Positions 6,997-15,485 of a DNA stretch of 15,900 nt are shown piece by piece (the stretch's first letter is position 1; every line of letters starts with the position of its first letter). The notes under the pieces were generated by a model. That model was not told the origin of the DNA. It saw only the letters and a list, made by a program, of their open reading frames with translations, and made no database searches. The DNA comes from JASHVB01 sp049522565 (GTDB lineage Bacteria > Pseudomonadota > Alphaproteobacteria > Acetobacterales > Acetobacteraceae), in assembly GCA_049522565.1 (NCBI GenBank), contig JBEKNT010000129.1:1-15900 (forward strand), given 5' to 3'. The position numbers were made by a program, and so were the translations under genes.

Positions 6997-9071
6997 TTGT
7001 GCGGCCGCTCCGCCGCCACCGCGGCGATCCGCGCCGTCGCCGCCTCGCCCTGGAACAGCGCGTCAGCCGCCCCAGGCATCCGGCGCCGCCAGTTCGGGTG
7101 TTCATCCACCGTCCCGGGCAGGTTCGGTTGCTCCTCCTGTCCGATCAGATCCTCCACCGGCAGCAGGCACAGCGGCGACCGCGTGCGGGCGACGAAGGCC
7201 AGCGCTGCGTCCACCACGCGCTGTGTCGCATCCGGCGCGGGCGCCGCGCCTTCCACCAGGCCCTCGGCCACGAACCGCTGCCACAAGGCCGCGCGATCGC
7301 CGTCGCGCTCGGCCGACGCGTCGGCTGCGGTGATCCCTTCACCAAGCCGGCCGCACGCCGCCCGCGTGGCGATGTCGGTGCCGTGCCACCAGCCGGCAAC
7401 CGTCGGCAGATCGTGTGTGGTGGTCATCGCCAGGGCCGCCGCATCCCACGCCTCGGGCGGGGTGAAGCTGTTGTTGTCTCCCCGCTCGAACCACAGGACC
7501 CGCATGCCGTGCACGCCGTCCTGGTGCAGCGTCTCGCGGAATCCGGCCGGTACGGTGCCGAGGTCCTCGCCCACCACAATCGCGTTGTGCCGGGCGGATT
7601 CCAGGGCCAGCAGCCGCAGCAGGTCGGTCAGCGGATAGGCGAGATAGGCACCGTCCGCCGGATTCGCCCCTTCCGGCACCAGCCAGAGCCGGGACAGCCC
7701 CATGGCGTGGTCGATGCGCAGGCCGCCGGTATGGCGCAGCACCGCGCGCAGCGTGGCGATGAAAGGGACGAAGCCGCCGTCCTCCAGGGCGCGGGGGGAA
7801 AACCCGGTCAACCCCCAATCCTGGCCGCGCGGGTTGAACAGGTCGGGTGGCGCGCCGATTGCCACACCGAGCAGGATGTCGCGCTGGCGGCTCCAGGCAT
7901 GGCTGCCGGCCGGGTCCATGCCGACCGCGAGGTCGCCAACCAGCCCGATGCGCATCCCCGCCTCGCGCGCCCGGCCTTGCGCCACCGCCATTGACCGGTC
8001 CGCCACCCATTGCAGGAACTCGTGGAACAGCACGTCATGGCGTCGGGAGGCGGCGAAAGCGGTGACCGCGGCGCTGTCGGGGTCGCGCAGGTCGAGCGTC
8101 CATCGCCGCCAATCATGCTCCGGTGCCCGGTCGGCGTGCAGCGCTTCGAACGTGGCATGCTGATGCAACAGGCTGCCGCCGTCGGCACGGAACCTGGCAA
8201 AGTCGGCGCCGAGCGGGCCCTCGGCGTCGGCTCCGCCGAGGAAGCGGTCGAACAGCGCGCGCAGCAAGCCAAGCTTGGCGGCGGACGACGCCGGCCAATC
8301 GATCAGTTTTTCCCCCTCCAGCCGGCCGAACGCCTCGCCCACGCCGGCCTCCTGCACCGCCCGCGCACATTGCTCTGCGCCGAACACCAGCGCCGGCGCG
8401 GCATGCAGCGGATTGAGGAACAGCCGGCTGGACGGCGAGTAGGGCGCGAAGCGCGCCGGATCGGCGGTGAACAGCGCGTGTATCGGGCTGAGGCAGAGCG
8501 CGTCGGCGCCCTGGGCCGCCGCGGCCTCGGCGAGCTCGGCGATACAAGCCGCGTCGCCGATGCCGCCGTCGCCGGGGGAACGTAGCGAATAGACCTGGGC
8601 GGCGAGCCCCCACAGCCGCGCGTCGGGCACCATGTCGTCGATGGTTCGGCACTGCGGCGGCGCCACCGCGAGCACGACCTCGCGCTCGCCGACCTCCAGC
8701 CGGTGGTAACCGATCTCCGCCACCGCCGGGATGCGCAACCGGCCGCGCGCTGGTATGAGCGTAAGGTCGCGGGACCCGCCCCGCTCCAGCATCAGCTTGG
8801 CGGGGAGCGGTTCGGCGGCCCCGAGATCGAGCCGGGTCGGCCGCCCGGCGGTGGCGGTGACCAGCGGTGGCAGGTCGGTGAGGGTGGCCCGTTTGGCGAG
8901 CAACCGACGGCTGGCGGCGAGGTCGCCGCGGGTGTCGGCCGGCAGATCGAGTGCCGCAAGGATGCGCCGCAAAGCGTCGGGCGCCACGTCGTGCGGCCGG
9001 CCGGCATAATCGTGCCACTCCACGGCGATGCCGGCACGTCGGGCGAGGTCTCTCAGTGCCTCGTCGTTCAT
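6993..9071 (-). CDS. malQ: 4-alpha-glucanotransferase (amylomaltase, MalQ)
   Basis: A 692-residue GH77 enzyme, close to the long E. coli-type MalQ. It transfers maltooligosyl units between short alpha-1,4-glucans, releasing glucose and lengthening chains so they can serve TreY. An N-terminal extension of about 150 residues precedes the barrel, which opens at LWGLAAQVYSLRSPGDGGIGD. The catalytic residues are D454 in GLRIDHAMGL, E502 in VVGEDLGTVP and D554 in TTTHDLPTVAGWW. The C-terminal VEDLIGQEEQPNLPGTVDEHPNWRR is a family hallmark. The ATG at 9071 overlaps the treZ stop as ATGA, so the two are probably translationally coupled. The stop at 6993 in turn overlaps a possible GTG start of treY. 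Its place between treZ and treY suits supply of maltooligosaccharides of suitable length. The enzyme should be cytoplasmic. Confidence 0.96.
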   Translation of the reverse strand: MNDEALRDLARRAGIAVEWHDYAGRPHDVAPDALRRILAALDLPADTRGDLAASRRLLAKRATLTDLPPLVTATAGRPTRLDLGAAEPLPAKLMLERGGSRDLTLIPARGRLRIPAVAEIGYHRLEVGEREVVLAVAPPQCRTIDDMVPDARLWGLAAQVYSLRSPGDGGIGDAACIAELAEAAAAQGADALCLSPIHALFTADPARFAPYSPSSRLFLNPLHAAPALVFGAEQCARAVQEAGVGEAFGRLEGEKLIDWPASSAAKLGLLRALFDRFLGGADAEGPLGADFARFRADGGSLLHQHATFEALHADRAPEHDWRRWTLDLRDPDSAAVTAFAASRRHDVLFHEFLQWVADRSMAVAQGRAREAGMRIGLVGDLAVGMDPAGSHAWSRQRDILLGVAIGAPPDLFNPRGQDWGLTGFSPRALEDGGFVPFIATLRAVLRHTGGLRIDHAMGLSRLWLVPEGANPADGAYLAYPLTDLLRLLALESARHNAIVVGEDLGTVPAGFRETLHQDGVHGMRVLWFERGDNNSFTPPEAWDAAALAMTTTHDLPTVAGWWHGTDIATRAACGRLGEGITAADASAERDGDRAALWQRFVAEGLVEGAAPAPDATQRVVDAALAFVARTRSPLCLLPVEDLIGQEEQPNLPGTVDEHPNWRRRMPGAADALFQGEAATARIAAVAAERPHK

Positions 9072-10873
9072 CGGCTCGGGTCCAGGAAGGCCACGGTGCA
9101 ATGGCCGGGCAGGATGCCGGGTTGCGGCGCGGCGTTGGCGAACAGCAGACGTCCGGCCGGGGGCTCCAGCGGCACCGGCGCGGCGTCGAGGTTGGTGGCG
9201 ATTGTGAGGACGACGTTTCCCGCGTCGCGGGAGAGGCGTCCTCCCAGCGCCCATTGCGCCAGCACCGCCTTCGGGCCGATCGCGCGGGCGCCTAGTCCGT
9301 GGGCGCCATCAAGGTGCGGCGCGATCTCCCGCAATCGCAGCGCGATCAGTGTGCGATACAATTCCCGCCGCGCCGTGCCCTGCTCCGGATCGGGCAGGGG
9401 CAGGGACGCCTGGAACGTGGTGGGGGCATTCGGGTCGGGGATGCGCGCGCGCTTCGCCGGATCGGCGAAATCGGCGAACCGGGCGAATTCGTTGCGTCGC
9501 CCTTCGCGCACCGCCGCGGCCAGTTCCGGCCCGTGGTCGGTGAAGAACAGGAAGGGCGAGCGGCTGGCGGTCTCCTCGCCCATGAACAGCAGCGGGATCT
9601 GCGGCGACAGCAGCAGCAGCGCGATCGCCGCCTCCAGCGCCTTGGGCTCGGTCAACACGGTGAGCCGCTCGCCGAGCGCGCGGTTGCCGATCTGGTCATG
9701 ATTTTGCAGGAACAGGACATGCGCGGTGGACGGCAGGTTGATGCTGGGACTGCCGCGCGGCGCATCGAGATAGTCGGAACGCTCGCCCTGGTAGACCCAG
9801 CCCTCGGCCAGGCAGCGTGCCAGTTTGTCCGCCGGGCGGTCGGCGTAGTCGGCGTAATAGCCGCTGTCCTCCCCGGTCAGCAGCACGTGCAGCACGTTGT
9901 GGCCGTCGTCGTTCCACTGTGCATCGACGTCGCGTTCAAGATGCGATGCATCGTTGTGGTGTTCCAGCACCAGGTGGACGTGGCGGGCAGGGTCGATGGC
10001 GGCGCGGACGGTCGCGGCCATCTCGTCCACCCAGCTCTGGTCCTCGATCGCATGCACGGCGTCGAAGCGCAGGCCGTCGAAACGATAGTCCATCAGCCAC
10101 ATCAGGACGTTTTGGGTGAAGAACGCGCGGACTTCCGGACGGCGGAAGTCGATCGCCGGGCCCCAGGGAGTCTTGTGGTCGTCGCGGAAGAATTGCGGCG
10201 CGTAGGCGTGCAGGTAGTTTCCGTCGGGTCCGAAATGATTGTACACGACGTCGAGGAACATCATCAGACCGTGATCGTGCGCGGCATCGACCAGCGCCTT
10301 GAGATCATCGGGCGTGCCGTAGGCGGCATCCGGCGCGTAGGGCAGCACGCCGTCATAGCCCCAGTTGTGGCGGCCCGGGAAATCACTGACCGGCATGAGT
10401 TCGACGGCGGTGATGCCGAGGTCGCGCAGCCGCGGCAGTTCGCGTGCCACGCCAGCGAAGCCGCCCAGCAGGCCAGCGTGCAATTCGTACAGCACGGCCT
10501 CGCGCCAGGGGCGGCCGCGCCACGCGGTGTTACGCCAGGCATAGGATTCCGGATCGATCACCGACGAAGGGCCGTGCACGTCCGCGGGCTGGAAGCGTGA
10601 GGCCGGATCGGGCACCAGCATGCCGTCCGCCAGGCGGTAACGATAAAGCGCACCGGGCGGGCAGGAGGCGTCGGTTGCGAACCAGCCATCCGGCGAGCGT
10701 TGCATCGGCAGCAGGTCGCCGGCTTCGAACGCGAGCGAGACGGATTGCTGCGCCGGCGCCCATAGCCGAAAGCGCGTCTGGCCATTGGAGAGCAAGGTGG
10801 TGCCGAACTGACTGATACTCTCCCGCTCCCCGGGGTTGGATCGCGCAGCGGACCGGCGCGAGGCGCTAAGCAC
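9068..10873 (-). CDS. treZ: Malto-oligosyltrehalose trehalohydrolase (TreZ)
   Basis: TreZ, a GH13 hydrolase, releases trehalose from the maltooligosyltrehalose made by TreY. An N-terminal CBM48/E-set-like segment (TRFRLWAPAQQSVSLAFE) precedes the barrel. The catalytic residues are D271 in GLRFDAVHAIED, E304 in LVLEHHNDA and D393 in LQNHDQIGNRA. The start is a problem. Homology begins at QFGTTLLSNGQTRFRLWAP, but the nearest in-frame start codon upstream is GTG 10873, inside the loop of a 48-bp palindrome, giving 601 residues. The codon just before SQFGTT is ATC, where an ATG would give a normal MSQFGTTLL terminus, with GGGGAG 9 nt upstream. Either the palindrome is translated, initiation is non-standard, or one base differs from the ancestral start. 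The 3' end overlaps malQ by ATGA. Confidence 0.93.
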   Translation of the reverse strand: MLSASRRSAARSNPGERESISQFGTTLLSNGQTRFRLWAPAQQSVSLAFEAGDLLPMQRSPDGWFATDASCPPGALYRYRLADGMLVPDPASRFQPADVHGPSSVIDPESYAWRNTAWRGRPWREAVLYELHAGLLGGFAGVARELPRLRDLGITAVELMPVSDFPGRHNWGYDGVLPYAPDAAYGTPDDLKALVDAAHDHGLMMFLDVVYNHFGPDGNYLHAYAPQFFRDDHKTPWGPAIDFRRPEVRAFFTQNVLMWLMDYRFDGLRFDAVHAIEDQSWVDEMAATVRAAIDPARHVHLVLEHHNDASHLERDVDAQWNDDGHNVLHVLLTGEDSGYYADYADRPADKLARCLAEGWVYQGERSDYLDAPRGSPSINLPSTAHVLFLQNHDQIGNRALGERLTVLTEPKALEAAIALLLLSPQIPLLFMGEETASRSPFLFFTDHGPELAAAVREGRRNEFARFADFADPAKRARIPDPNAPTTFQASLPLPDPEQGTARRELYRTLIALRLREIAPHLDGAHGLGARAIGPKAVLAQWALGGRLSRDAGNVVLTIATNLDAAPVPLEPPAGRLLFANAAPQPGILPGHCTVAFLDPSR

Positions 10874-10982
10874 CGCGGACGAGGGGCGCACCGCACGGCC
10901 GGCCCGAGGGGTTGGATTCTCACCCGCGTCGCTCAGCGCCTCGCGCCGGTCCGCTGCGCGATCCAACCCCGCGGAGCGGGAG
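10820..10982. repeat. Large inverted repeat with 48-bp arms between glgX and treZ
   Basis: The arms at 10820-10867 and 10935-10982 are reverse complements over 48 bp with a single mismatch, around a 67-nt loop. Each arm holds GGGTTGGATCGCGCAGCGG or its complement, and GGGTTGGAT also recurs once in the loop at 10909-10917. The outer edge is 16 nt after the glgX stop. The inner part supplies the only standard in-frame start for treZ (GTG 10873). In sequence it is unlike the CTCCCC-type elements at 6901 and 13146. It is too long for an ordinary terminator and lacks a T tract; a palindromic repeat insertion is the best description. Confidence 0.75.
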
Positions 10983-10998
10983 CGGCTTTTCTCTCCGC

Positions 10999-13104
10999 TC
11001 ACCCTGTCGCCTCGGTCTGTGCGAATACCAGCACGGCACTGTGAGCGACGACGGTCAGCGAGCCGCCAACCGCCGGCGGCGCCACGGCCTCCGGAGCAGC
11101 GCTGTCGAGCAATACGACCGAAGCGAGGTCGGGCGGCGGCAGCCGAAAGTCCCGGTCCTGCTCCGTCGGATTCAATAGCAGCGTGAGAATCGTCACCCTT
11201 CCGTCTCCATTTGCCGCGGCGCGGCGCAACATCAACGTCCGCTGTTGTGGGTCGTTCCACGCCGCAGGCGAAATCCCGCCGCCCTGCTCATCAAACCATG
11301 CGATGTCCTGTACGCCGGGCAGCGGCTCGGCGGTGCCGTGCAGGAAACTGGGCCAGCGCAACACCGTGTGTTCCTGCCGCAAGGCGATCAGCCGAGCCAC
11401 GTAGGCGGCGAATGCGGCGTTGTCCGGCCGTGCCGCCGCCCGCCAATCGAGCCAGGAAATGTCGTTGTCCTGGCAATAGGCGTTGTTGTTGCCACGCTGG
11501 GTGCGGCCGAACTCGTCGCCCGCCAGCAGCATCGGGGTGCCCGCGGCGAAGAACACGGTGGTGAGCAAGGCGCGGCGGACGCGCGCGCGGGTTTCGCCGA
11601 TGGCGGGATCGTCGGTCGGGCCTTCGACGCCCCAATTGGCCGAGTAATTTTCCGGCGAGCCATCGTGGTTCGCTTCGCCGTTCGCGTCGTTGTGCTTCGT
11701 CGCGTAGCTCACGAGATCGGTCAGCGTGAAGCCGTCGTGGCACGTGGCGAAGTTGATCGACGCCCAGGCGCGGCGGCCGTGATGGTCGAACAGATCGGCC
11801 GAGCCGGCGAGCCGCGCGGCGATTTCCGCGCGATGACCGGGATCGCCGCGCCAGAAGCGCCGGACGTCGTCACGAAAACGATCGTTCCATTCCGCGAAGC
11901 CGGCCGGATGGCGGCCGACCTGGTAGCCACCGGGGCCGAGATCCCAGGGTTCCGCGATCAGTTTTACCCCCGCGAGCGCTGGGTCCTGCCGCAATGCGTC
12001 GAAGAAGCCGGCGCCGGGATCGAAGCCGTGCGCCTCGCGTCCCAGCGTTGCGGCGAGGTCGAAGCGGAAGCCATCGATGTGATAGGCGTTGACCCAATAG
12101 CGCAGGCTGTCCATCACCATCTGCAACACGCGCGGATGGGACAGGTTGAGCGTGTTGCCGGTGCCGGTGTCGTTGACCGGACGGCGTGGGTCGGATGCTT
12201 CAAGCCGATAGTAGCTGGCGTTGTCCAGGCCACGGAACGACAGTGTGGGGCCTCGTTCGTCGCTCTCCGCGGTGTGGTTATAGACAACGTCGAGAATCAC
12301 CTCGATGCCGGCGGCATGCAGACGGCGGATCGCAATGCGCATCTCGTTGGGCGAGCCATCGTGCAGATAGGCCGGTTCCGGCGCGAAATAGGCGAGCGTG
12401 TTATAGCCCCAGTAATTGCGCAGCCTGCGCTGCACCAGGCGCCGATCGTGCACGAAGGCGTGCACCGGCATCAGTTCGATCGCGGTGATGCCGAGCCGGT
12501 GGTAGTGCTCGATCATCGGCGGTGCGGCGAGTGCGGCGAACGTGCCGCGTTCGGGTGGGATGATGTCGGGGCGCTGTTTGGTCAGGCCACGGACATGCGC
12601 CTCGTAGATGATCGTGTCGGACCAGGGGATGTCGGGCCGACGGTCGTCGCCCCAGTTGAAGGACTCGTCGGTGACCACGCCCTTGGGCACGGCGAGTGCG
12701 CTGTCGCGCCGGTCGAAAGACAGGTCGCCGCGGGGCGATTGCAGGCGATAGCCGTACAGCGCGTCGGTCCAGCTCAGGCTGCCGGAGAGTGCACGGGCAT
12801 AAGGGTCGAGCAACAGCTTATTGTGATTGAACCGGTGGCCGCGGGGCGGGTCGTACGGGCCATGGGCGCGGTAGCCGTAGAGCAAGCCGGCGGCGGCGTC
12901 CGGCAGGTAGCCGTGCCAGATCTCGTCAGTGTATTCCGGCAGCGTGTAGCGAGCGATTTCGTGCCGCCCGGAGGCTTCGAACAAGCAGAGGTCGACGCGG
13001 GTGGCGTGGGCGGAGAACACCGCGAAATTGATGCCGAGACCGTCCCAGGTGGCGCCCAGCGGATAGGGCTTGCCGGGTAACAGCCGGTCCGGAAGGTGCT
13101 GCAT
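10999..13104 (-). CDS. glgX: Glycogen debranching enzyme GlgX
   Basis: A 701-residue isoamylase-type GH13 enzyme that hydrolyses alpha-1,6 branches, mainly on phosphorylase- or amylase-trimmed limit glucan, freeing maltooligosaccharides. RLLPGKPYPLGATWDGLGINFAVFSAHATRVDLCLF is the CBM48 start. YWGYNTLAYFAPEPAY and VILDVVYNHTAE lead into the catalytic set D349 in GFRFDLAATLG, E385 in LIAEPWDLGPGGYQVG and D457 in TCHDGFTLTDLVSY. LAGDEFGRTQRGNNNAYCQDN is strongly GlgX/TreX-like. The ATG at 13104 was chosen because GlgX homology starts within a few residues. The frame stays open upstream through a palindromic element, but that part has no homology. The ribosome-binding site is weak. glgB ends 179 bp upstream, and the debranched chains are the natural substrates for MalQ and TreY/TreZ downstream. 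Confidence 0.95.
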   Translation of the reverse strand: MQHLPDRLLPGKPYPLGATWDGLGINFAVFSAHATRVDLCLFEASGRHEIARYTLPEYTDEIWHGYLPDAAAGLLYGYRAHGPYDPPRGHRFNHNKLLLDPYARALSGSLSWTDALYGYRLQSPRGDLSFDRRDSALAVPKGVVTDESFNWGDDRRPDIPWSDTIIYEAHVRGLTKQRPDIIPPERGTFAALAAPPMIEHYHRLGITAIELMPVHAFVHDRRLVQRRLRNYWGYNTLAYFAPEPAYLHDGSPNEMRIAIRRLHAAGIEVILDVVYNHTAESDERGPTLSFRGLDNASYYRLEASDPRRPVNDTGTGNTLNLSHPRVLQMVMDSLRYWVNAYHIDGFRFDLAATLGREAHGFDPGAGFFDALRQDPALAGVKLIAEPWDLGPGGYQVGRHPAGFAEWNDRFRDDVRRFWRGDPGHRAEIAARLAGSADLFDHHGRRAWASINFATCHDGFTLTDLVSYATKHNDANGEANHDGSPENYSANWGVEGPTDDPAIGETRARVRRALLTTVFFAAGTPMLLAGDEFGRTQRGNNNAYCQDNDISWLDWRAAARPDNAAFAAYVARLIALRQEHTVLRWPSFLHGTAEPLPGVQDIAWFDEQGGGISPAAWNDPQQRTLMLRRAAANGDGRVTILTLLLNPTEQDRDFRLPPPDLASVVLLDSAAPEAVAPPAVGGSLTVVAHSAVLVFAQTEATG

Positions 13105-13145
13105 CAGACCGACGATTCCGGTGGCGGCTCGGCAAGGGGCGTGTG

Positions 13146-13259
13146 GGTATAGACTTCCCCTCCCCTTGTGGGAGGGGGTTTGTTGGACGTGCCGGGGCGG
13201 GACCGGCCCCCCACCCCACCCCCCAACCCCCTCCCACAAGGGGAGGGGAAGTCTATACC
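13146..13259. repeat. Perfect 35-bp inverted repeat between glgB and glgX (REP/BIME-like)
   Basis: Positions 13146-13180 and 13225-13259 are exact reverse complements over 35 bp, around a 44-nt GC-rich loop. Each arm contains a smaller palindrome, CCCCTCCC-CTTGT-GGGAGGGG on the left arm, so the element looks like two REP-like units in opposite orientation. It begins 24 nt after the glgB stop and ends 41 nt before the glgX ATG. The CTCCCCTTGTGGGAG core is shared with the malQ/treY element. No T tract follows on the minus strand, so transcription is probably not stopped here. Confidence 0.75.
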
Positions 13260-13283
13260 GTCCGTCGCGCTGTCTCGTTCGCA

Positions 13284-15485
13284 TCATTCCGGCGCCAAAT
13301 ATAGCGTTGCCAGCGGCGGCAGCGTCAATTCGAGCGCCTGTGCCTCGCCGTGCCGCTGCACCGGCGATGGTCGGATGCCGCCGCCATTCCCCATGTTCGA
13401 ACCGCCATACAACGCCGCATCCGAGTTCAGCAGTTCGCGCCACGGTCCAGGGCGCGGCACGCCGATGGCGTAGCCGTGATGCGGCATCGGCGTCATATTG
13501 CTCACCACCAGCACCGGCCGCGCGTCGTCATTGCCGTAGCGCAGGAAGGCGAACACCGAGTTTGCCGTGTCGTCGCCGATCACCCAGCGGAAGCCGGTGG
13601 AGACCGTGTCGCGCTGATGCAGCGCGCGCTCGGCGGCATACAGCGCATTCAGGTCCTGCACCAGGCGCTGCATGCCGCGGTGGCGCGGGTATTGCAGCAG
13701 GTCCCACTCGATCTCGCCGTCATGGCTCCATTCGCTCCATTGCGCGATCTCGCCGCCCATGAACAGCAGCTTCTTGCCGGGATGTGCCCACATGAAGCTG
13801 AAATAGGCGCGCAGATTGGCGAATTTTTGCCAGTCGTCGCCGGGCATTTTGCGGATCAGCGAACCTTTGCCGTAGACCACCTCGTCGTGCGACAGCGGCA
13901 GCACGAAATTCTCGGAAAACGCGTACAGCAGGCCAAACGTCATGTCGTTGTGATGCCAGCGCCGATACAGCGGGTCCTCTTCCATGTAGCGCAACGTGTC
14001 GTGCATCCAGCCCATGTTCCACTTGTAGGCGAAGCCGAGGCCGCCCTCGTTGATCGGCCGCGACACGCCGGGCCAGGCGGTGGACTCCTCCGCCAGCGTG
14101 AACGCGCCGGGACAGCGCTCGCGCACCACCGCATTGCAGTGGCGCAGGAAGCCGATCGCTTCGAGGTTCTCGCGGCCGCCATAGATGTTGGGAATCCACT
14201 CCCCCTCTTTGCGGCTGTAGTCGCGATACAGCATCGAGGCCACCGCATCGACGCGCAGCCCATCGACGTGGAAATGCTCCAGCCAATGGATGCCGCTGGC
14301 GATCAGGAATGCCTGCACCTCACGGCGGCCGAAATTGTAGATGTAGGTGTTCCAGTCCTGGTGAAAGCCCTCGCGCGGGTCCGCATGTTCGTAGAGCGGC
14401 GTGCCGTCGAACCGCGCCAGGCCGTGCGCGTCGGTGGGGAAATGCCCCGGCACCCAATCGACGATGACACCGACGCCGGCGCGGTGGCAGGCATCGACAA
14501 ATCGCGCGAAGCCTTCCACCGGACCGAACCGGCCGGACGGCGCGAACAGGCCCAGTGGCTGGTAGCCCCAGGAACCGCCGAACGGGTACTCGGCGACCGG
14601 CATCAGCTCGACATGGGTGAAGCGCATCTCGACGAGGTAGGGCACCAGCCGCCCGGTCAGCTCGTCCCAGGTCGGCGTGCGCCCCGCTTGCGGACGGAAC
14701 CACGAGCCGGCGTGCACTTCATAGACCGATAGCGGCGCATCGACGGCATGCCGCGCCGCGCGCTGGCGCATCCAGTCTTCGTCGTGCCAGACGAAGGGCA
14801 GCGTGTCGGCGACCACGGAAGCGGTGGCCGGCGGCGCCTCGGTGGCGCGCGCCAGCGGGTCGGCTTTCTCCGGCAACCGGCTGCCGTCGGGGCCGACGAT
14901 CGCGTATTTGTAGCGCGCACCCGGCTCCAGCCGAGGCACGAACAGCTCCCACACGCCGGACGGATAGCGCAGCCGCATCGGGTGGCGGCGCGGATCCCAG
15001 GTGTCGAAATCGCCAACCACCGACACGGCGCGTGCGTTCGGCGCCCACACCGCGAAACGCACGCCCGGCACGCCGTCGATCGTCATCGGCACGGCGCCGA
15101 GCGTGAAGGCCAGTTCGAACAGCCGGCCCTCGTTGAACAGGAACAGGTCGTTCTCGCTCAGCAGCAACTGGGTGAAGGCGTATGGGTCTTCCGTCTCCTG
15201 CACCGCGTTGGGCCAGGCGATGCGCAGGCGGTAATCCTCGGGCGATTCAACCCGGCCGACGAACAATCCGTCCGGCTGGGCCGGCAACAGCGTGCCGATG
15301 TTGTGGCCATCGCCGCGCGCCACCACCTGGACGTCCTGCGCGCCGGGCATGAAGGCGCGGATGATTCGCCCTGATCCGGTGTCGTGCGGGCCTAGCGCCG
15401 AAAACGGATCGCGCAGCGTGCCGTCGGCGAGCTGTGCGGCGATCTCGGGCGGCAGCCCGGGGACTTCGACGACGACGTCATTCAC
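13284..15485 (-). CDS. glgB: 1,4-alpha-glucan branching enzyme GlgB
   Basis: A 733-residue GH13 enzyme that cuts an alpha-1,4 chain and re-attaches it as an alpha-1,6 branch. It is the long form: an extra N-terminal beta-sandwich module (DPFSALGPHDTGSGRIIRAFMPGA) is followed by CBM48 (VRFAVWAPNARAVSVVGDFDTWD) and the catalytic barrel. The catalytic residues are D413 in GLRVDAVASMLYRDY, E466 in TLAEESTAWPGVS and D534 in LSHDEVVYGKGSL. The GTG start at 15485 has GGAGG 7 nt upstream and overlaps the preceding stop as GTGA, so translation is likely coupled to the treS-mak gene. The gene is followed by a 179-bp gap containing a perfect inverted repeat, then glgX. Coupling of a branching enzyme to maltokinase is typical of GlgE-pathway operons, in which GlgB branches the maltose-1-phosphate-derived glucan. 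Confidence 0.97.
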   Translation of the reverse strand: MNDVVVEVPGLPPEIAAQLADGTLRDPFSALGPHDTGSGRIIRAFMPGAQDVQVVARGDGHNIGTLLPAQPDGLFVGRVESPEDYRLRIAWPNAVQETEDPYAFTQLLLSENDLFLFNEGRLFELAFTLGAVPMTIDGVPGVRFAVWAPNARAVSVVGDFDTWDPRRHPMRLRYPSGVWELFVPRLEPGARYKYAIVGPDGSRLPEKADPLARATEAPPATASVVADTLPFVWHDEDWMRQRAARHAVDAPLSVYEVHAGSWFRPQAGRTPTWDELTGRLVPYLVEMRFTHVELMPVAEYPFGGSWGYQPLGLFAPSGRFGPVEGFARFVDACHRAGVGVIVDWVPGHFPTDAHGLARFDGTPLYEHADPREGFHQDWNTYIYNFGRREVQAFLIASGIHWLEHFHVDGLRVDAVASMLYRDYSRKEGEWIPNIYGGRENLEAIGFLRHCNAVVRERCPGAFTLAEESTAWPGVSRPINEGGLGFAYKWNMGWMHDTLRYMEEDPLYRRWHHNDMTFGLLYAFSENFVLPLSHDEVVYGKGSLIRKMPGDDWQKFANLRAYFSFMWAHPGKKLLFMGGEIAQWSEWSHDGEIEWDLLQYPRHRGMQRLVQDLNALYAAERALHQRDTVSTGFRWVIGDDTANSVFAFLRYGNDDARPVLVVSNMTPMPHHGYAIGVPRPGPWRELLNSDAALYGGSNMGNGGGIRPSPVQRHGEAQALELTLPPLATLYLAPE

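Noticed and set aside
10874..11260. TreZ reading frame extended upstream to 11260
   Set aside because: The extra residues are Arg/Ser-rich, have no homology, overlap the 3' end of glgX and run through the palindrome.
13146..13259. Insertion sequence or miniature transposon with target duplication
   Set aside because: No transposase is encoded and I found no flanking direct duplication. The nested short palindromes fit a REP/BIME-type element better.
13105..13443. GlgX reading frame extended upstream to 13443
   Set aside because: GlgX homology starts at about 13100. The extension crosses the 35-bp inverted repeat and the 3' end of glgB.
9299..14732. Long plus-strand open frames opposite treZ (9299-10600), glgX (11245-13080) and glgB (13350-14732)
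   Set aside because: They lie wholly antisense to genes with intact catalytic motifs, show no family signature and have the Arg/Val/Gly bias of GC-rich complementary frames.
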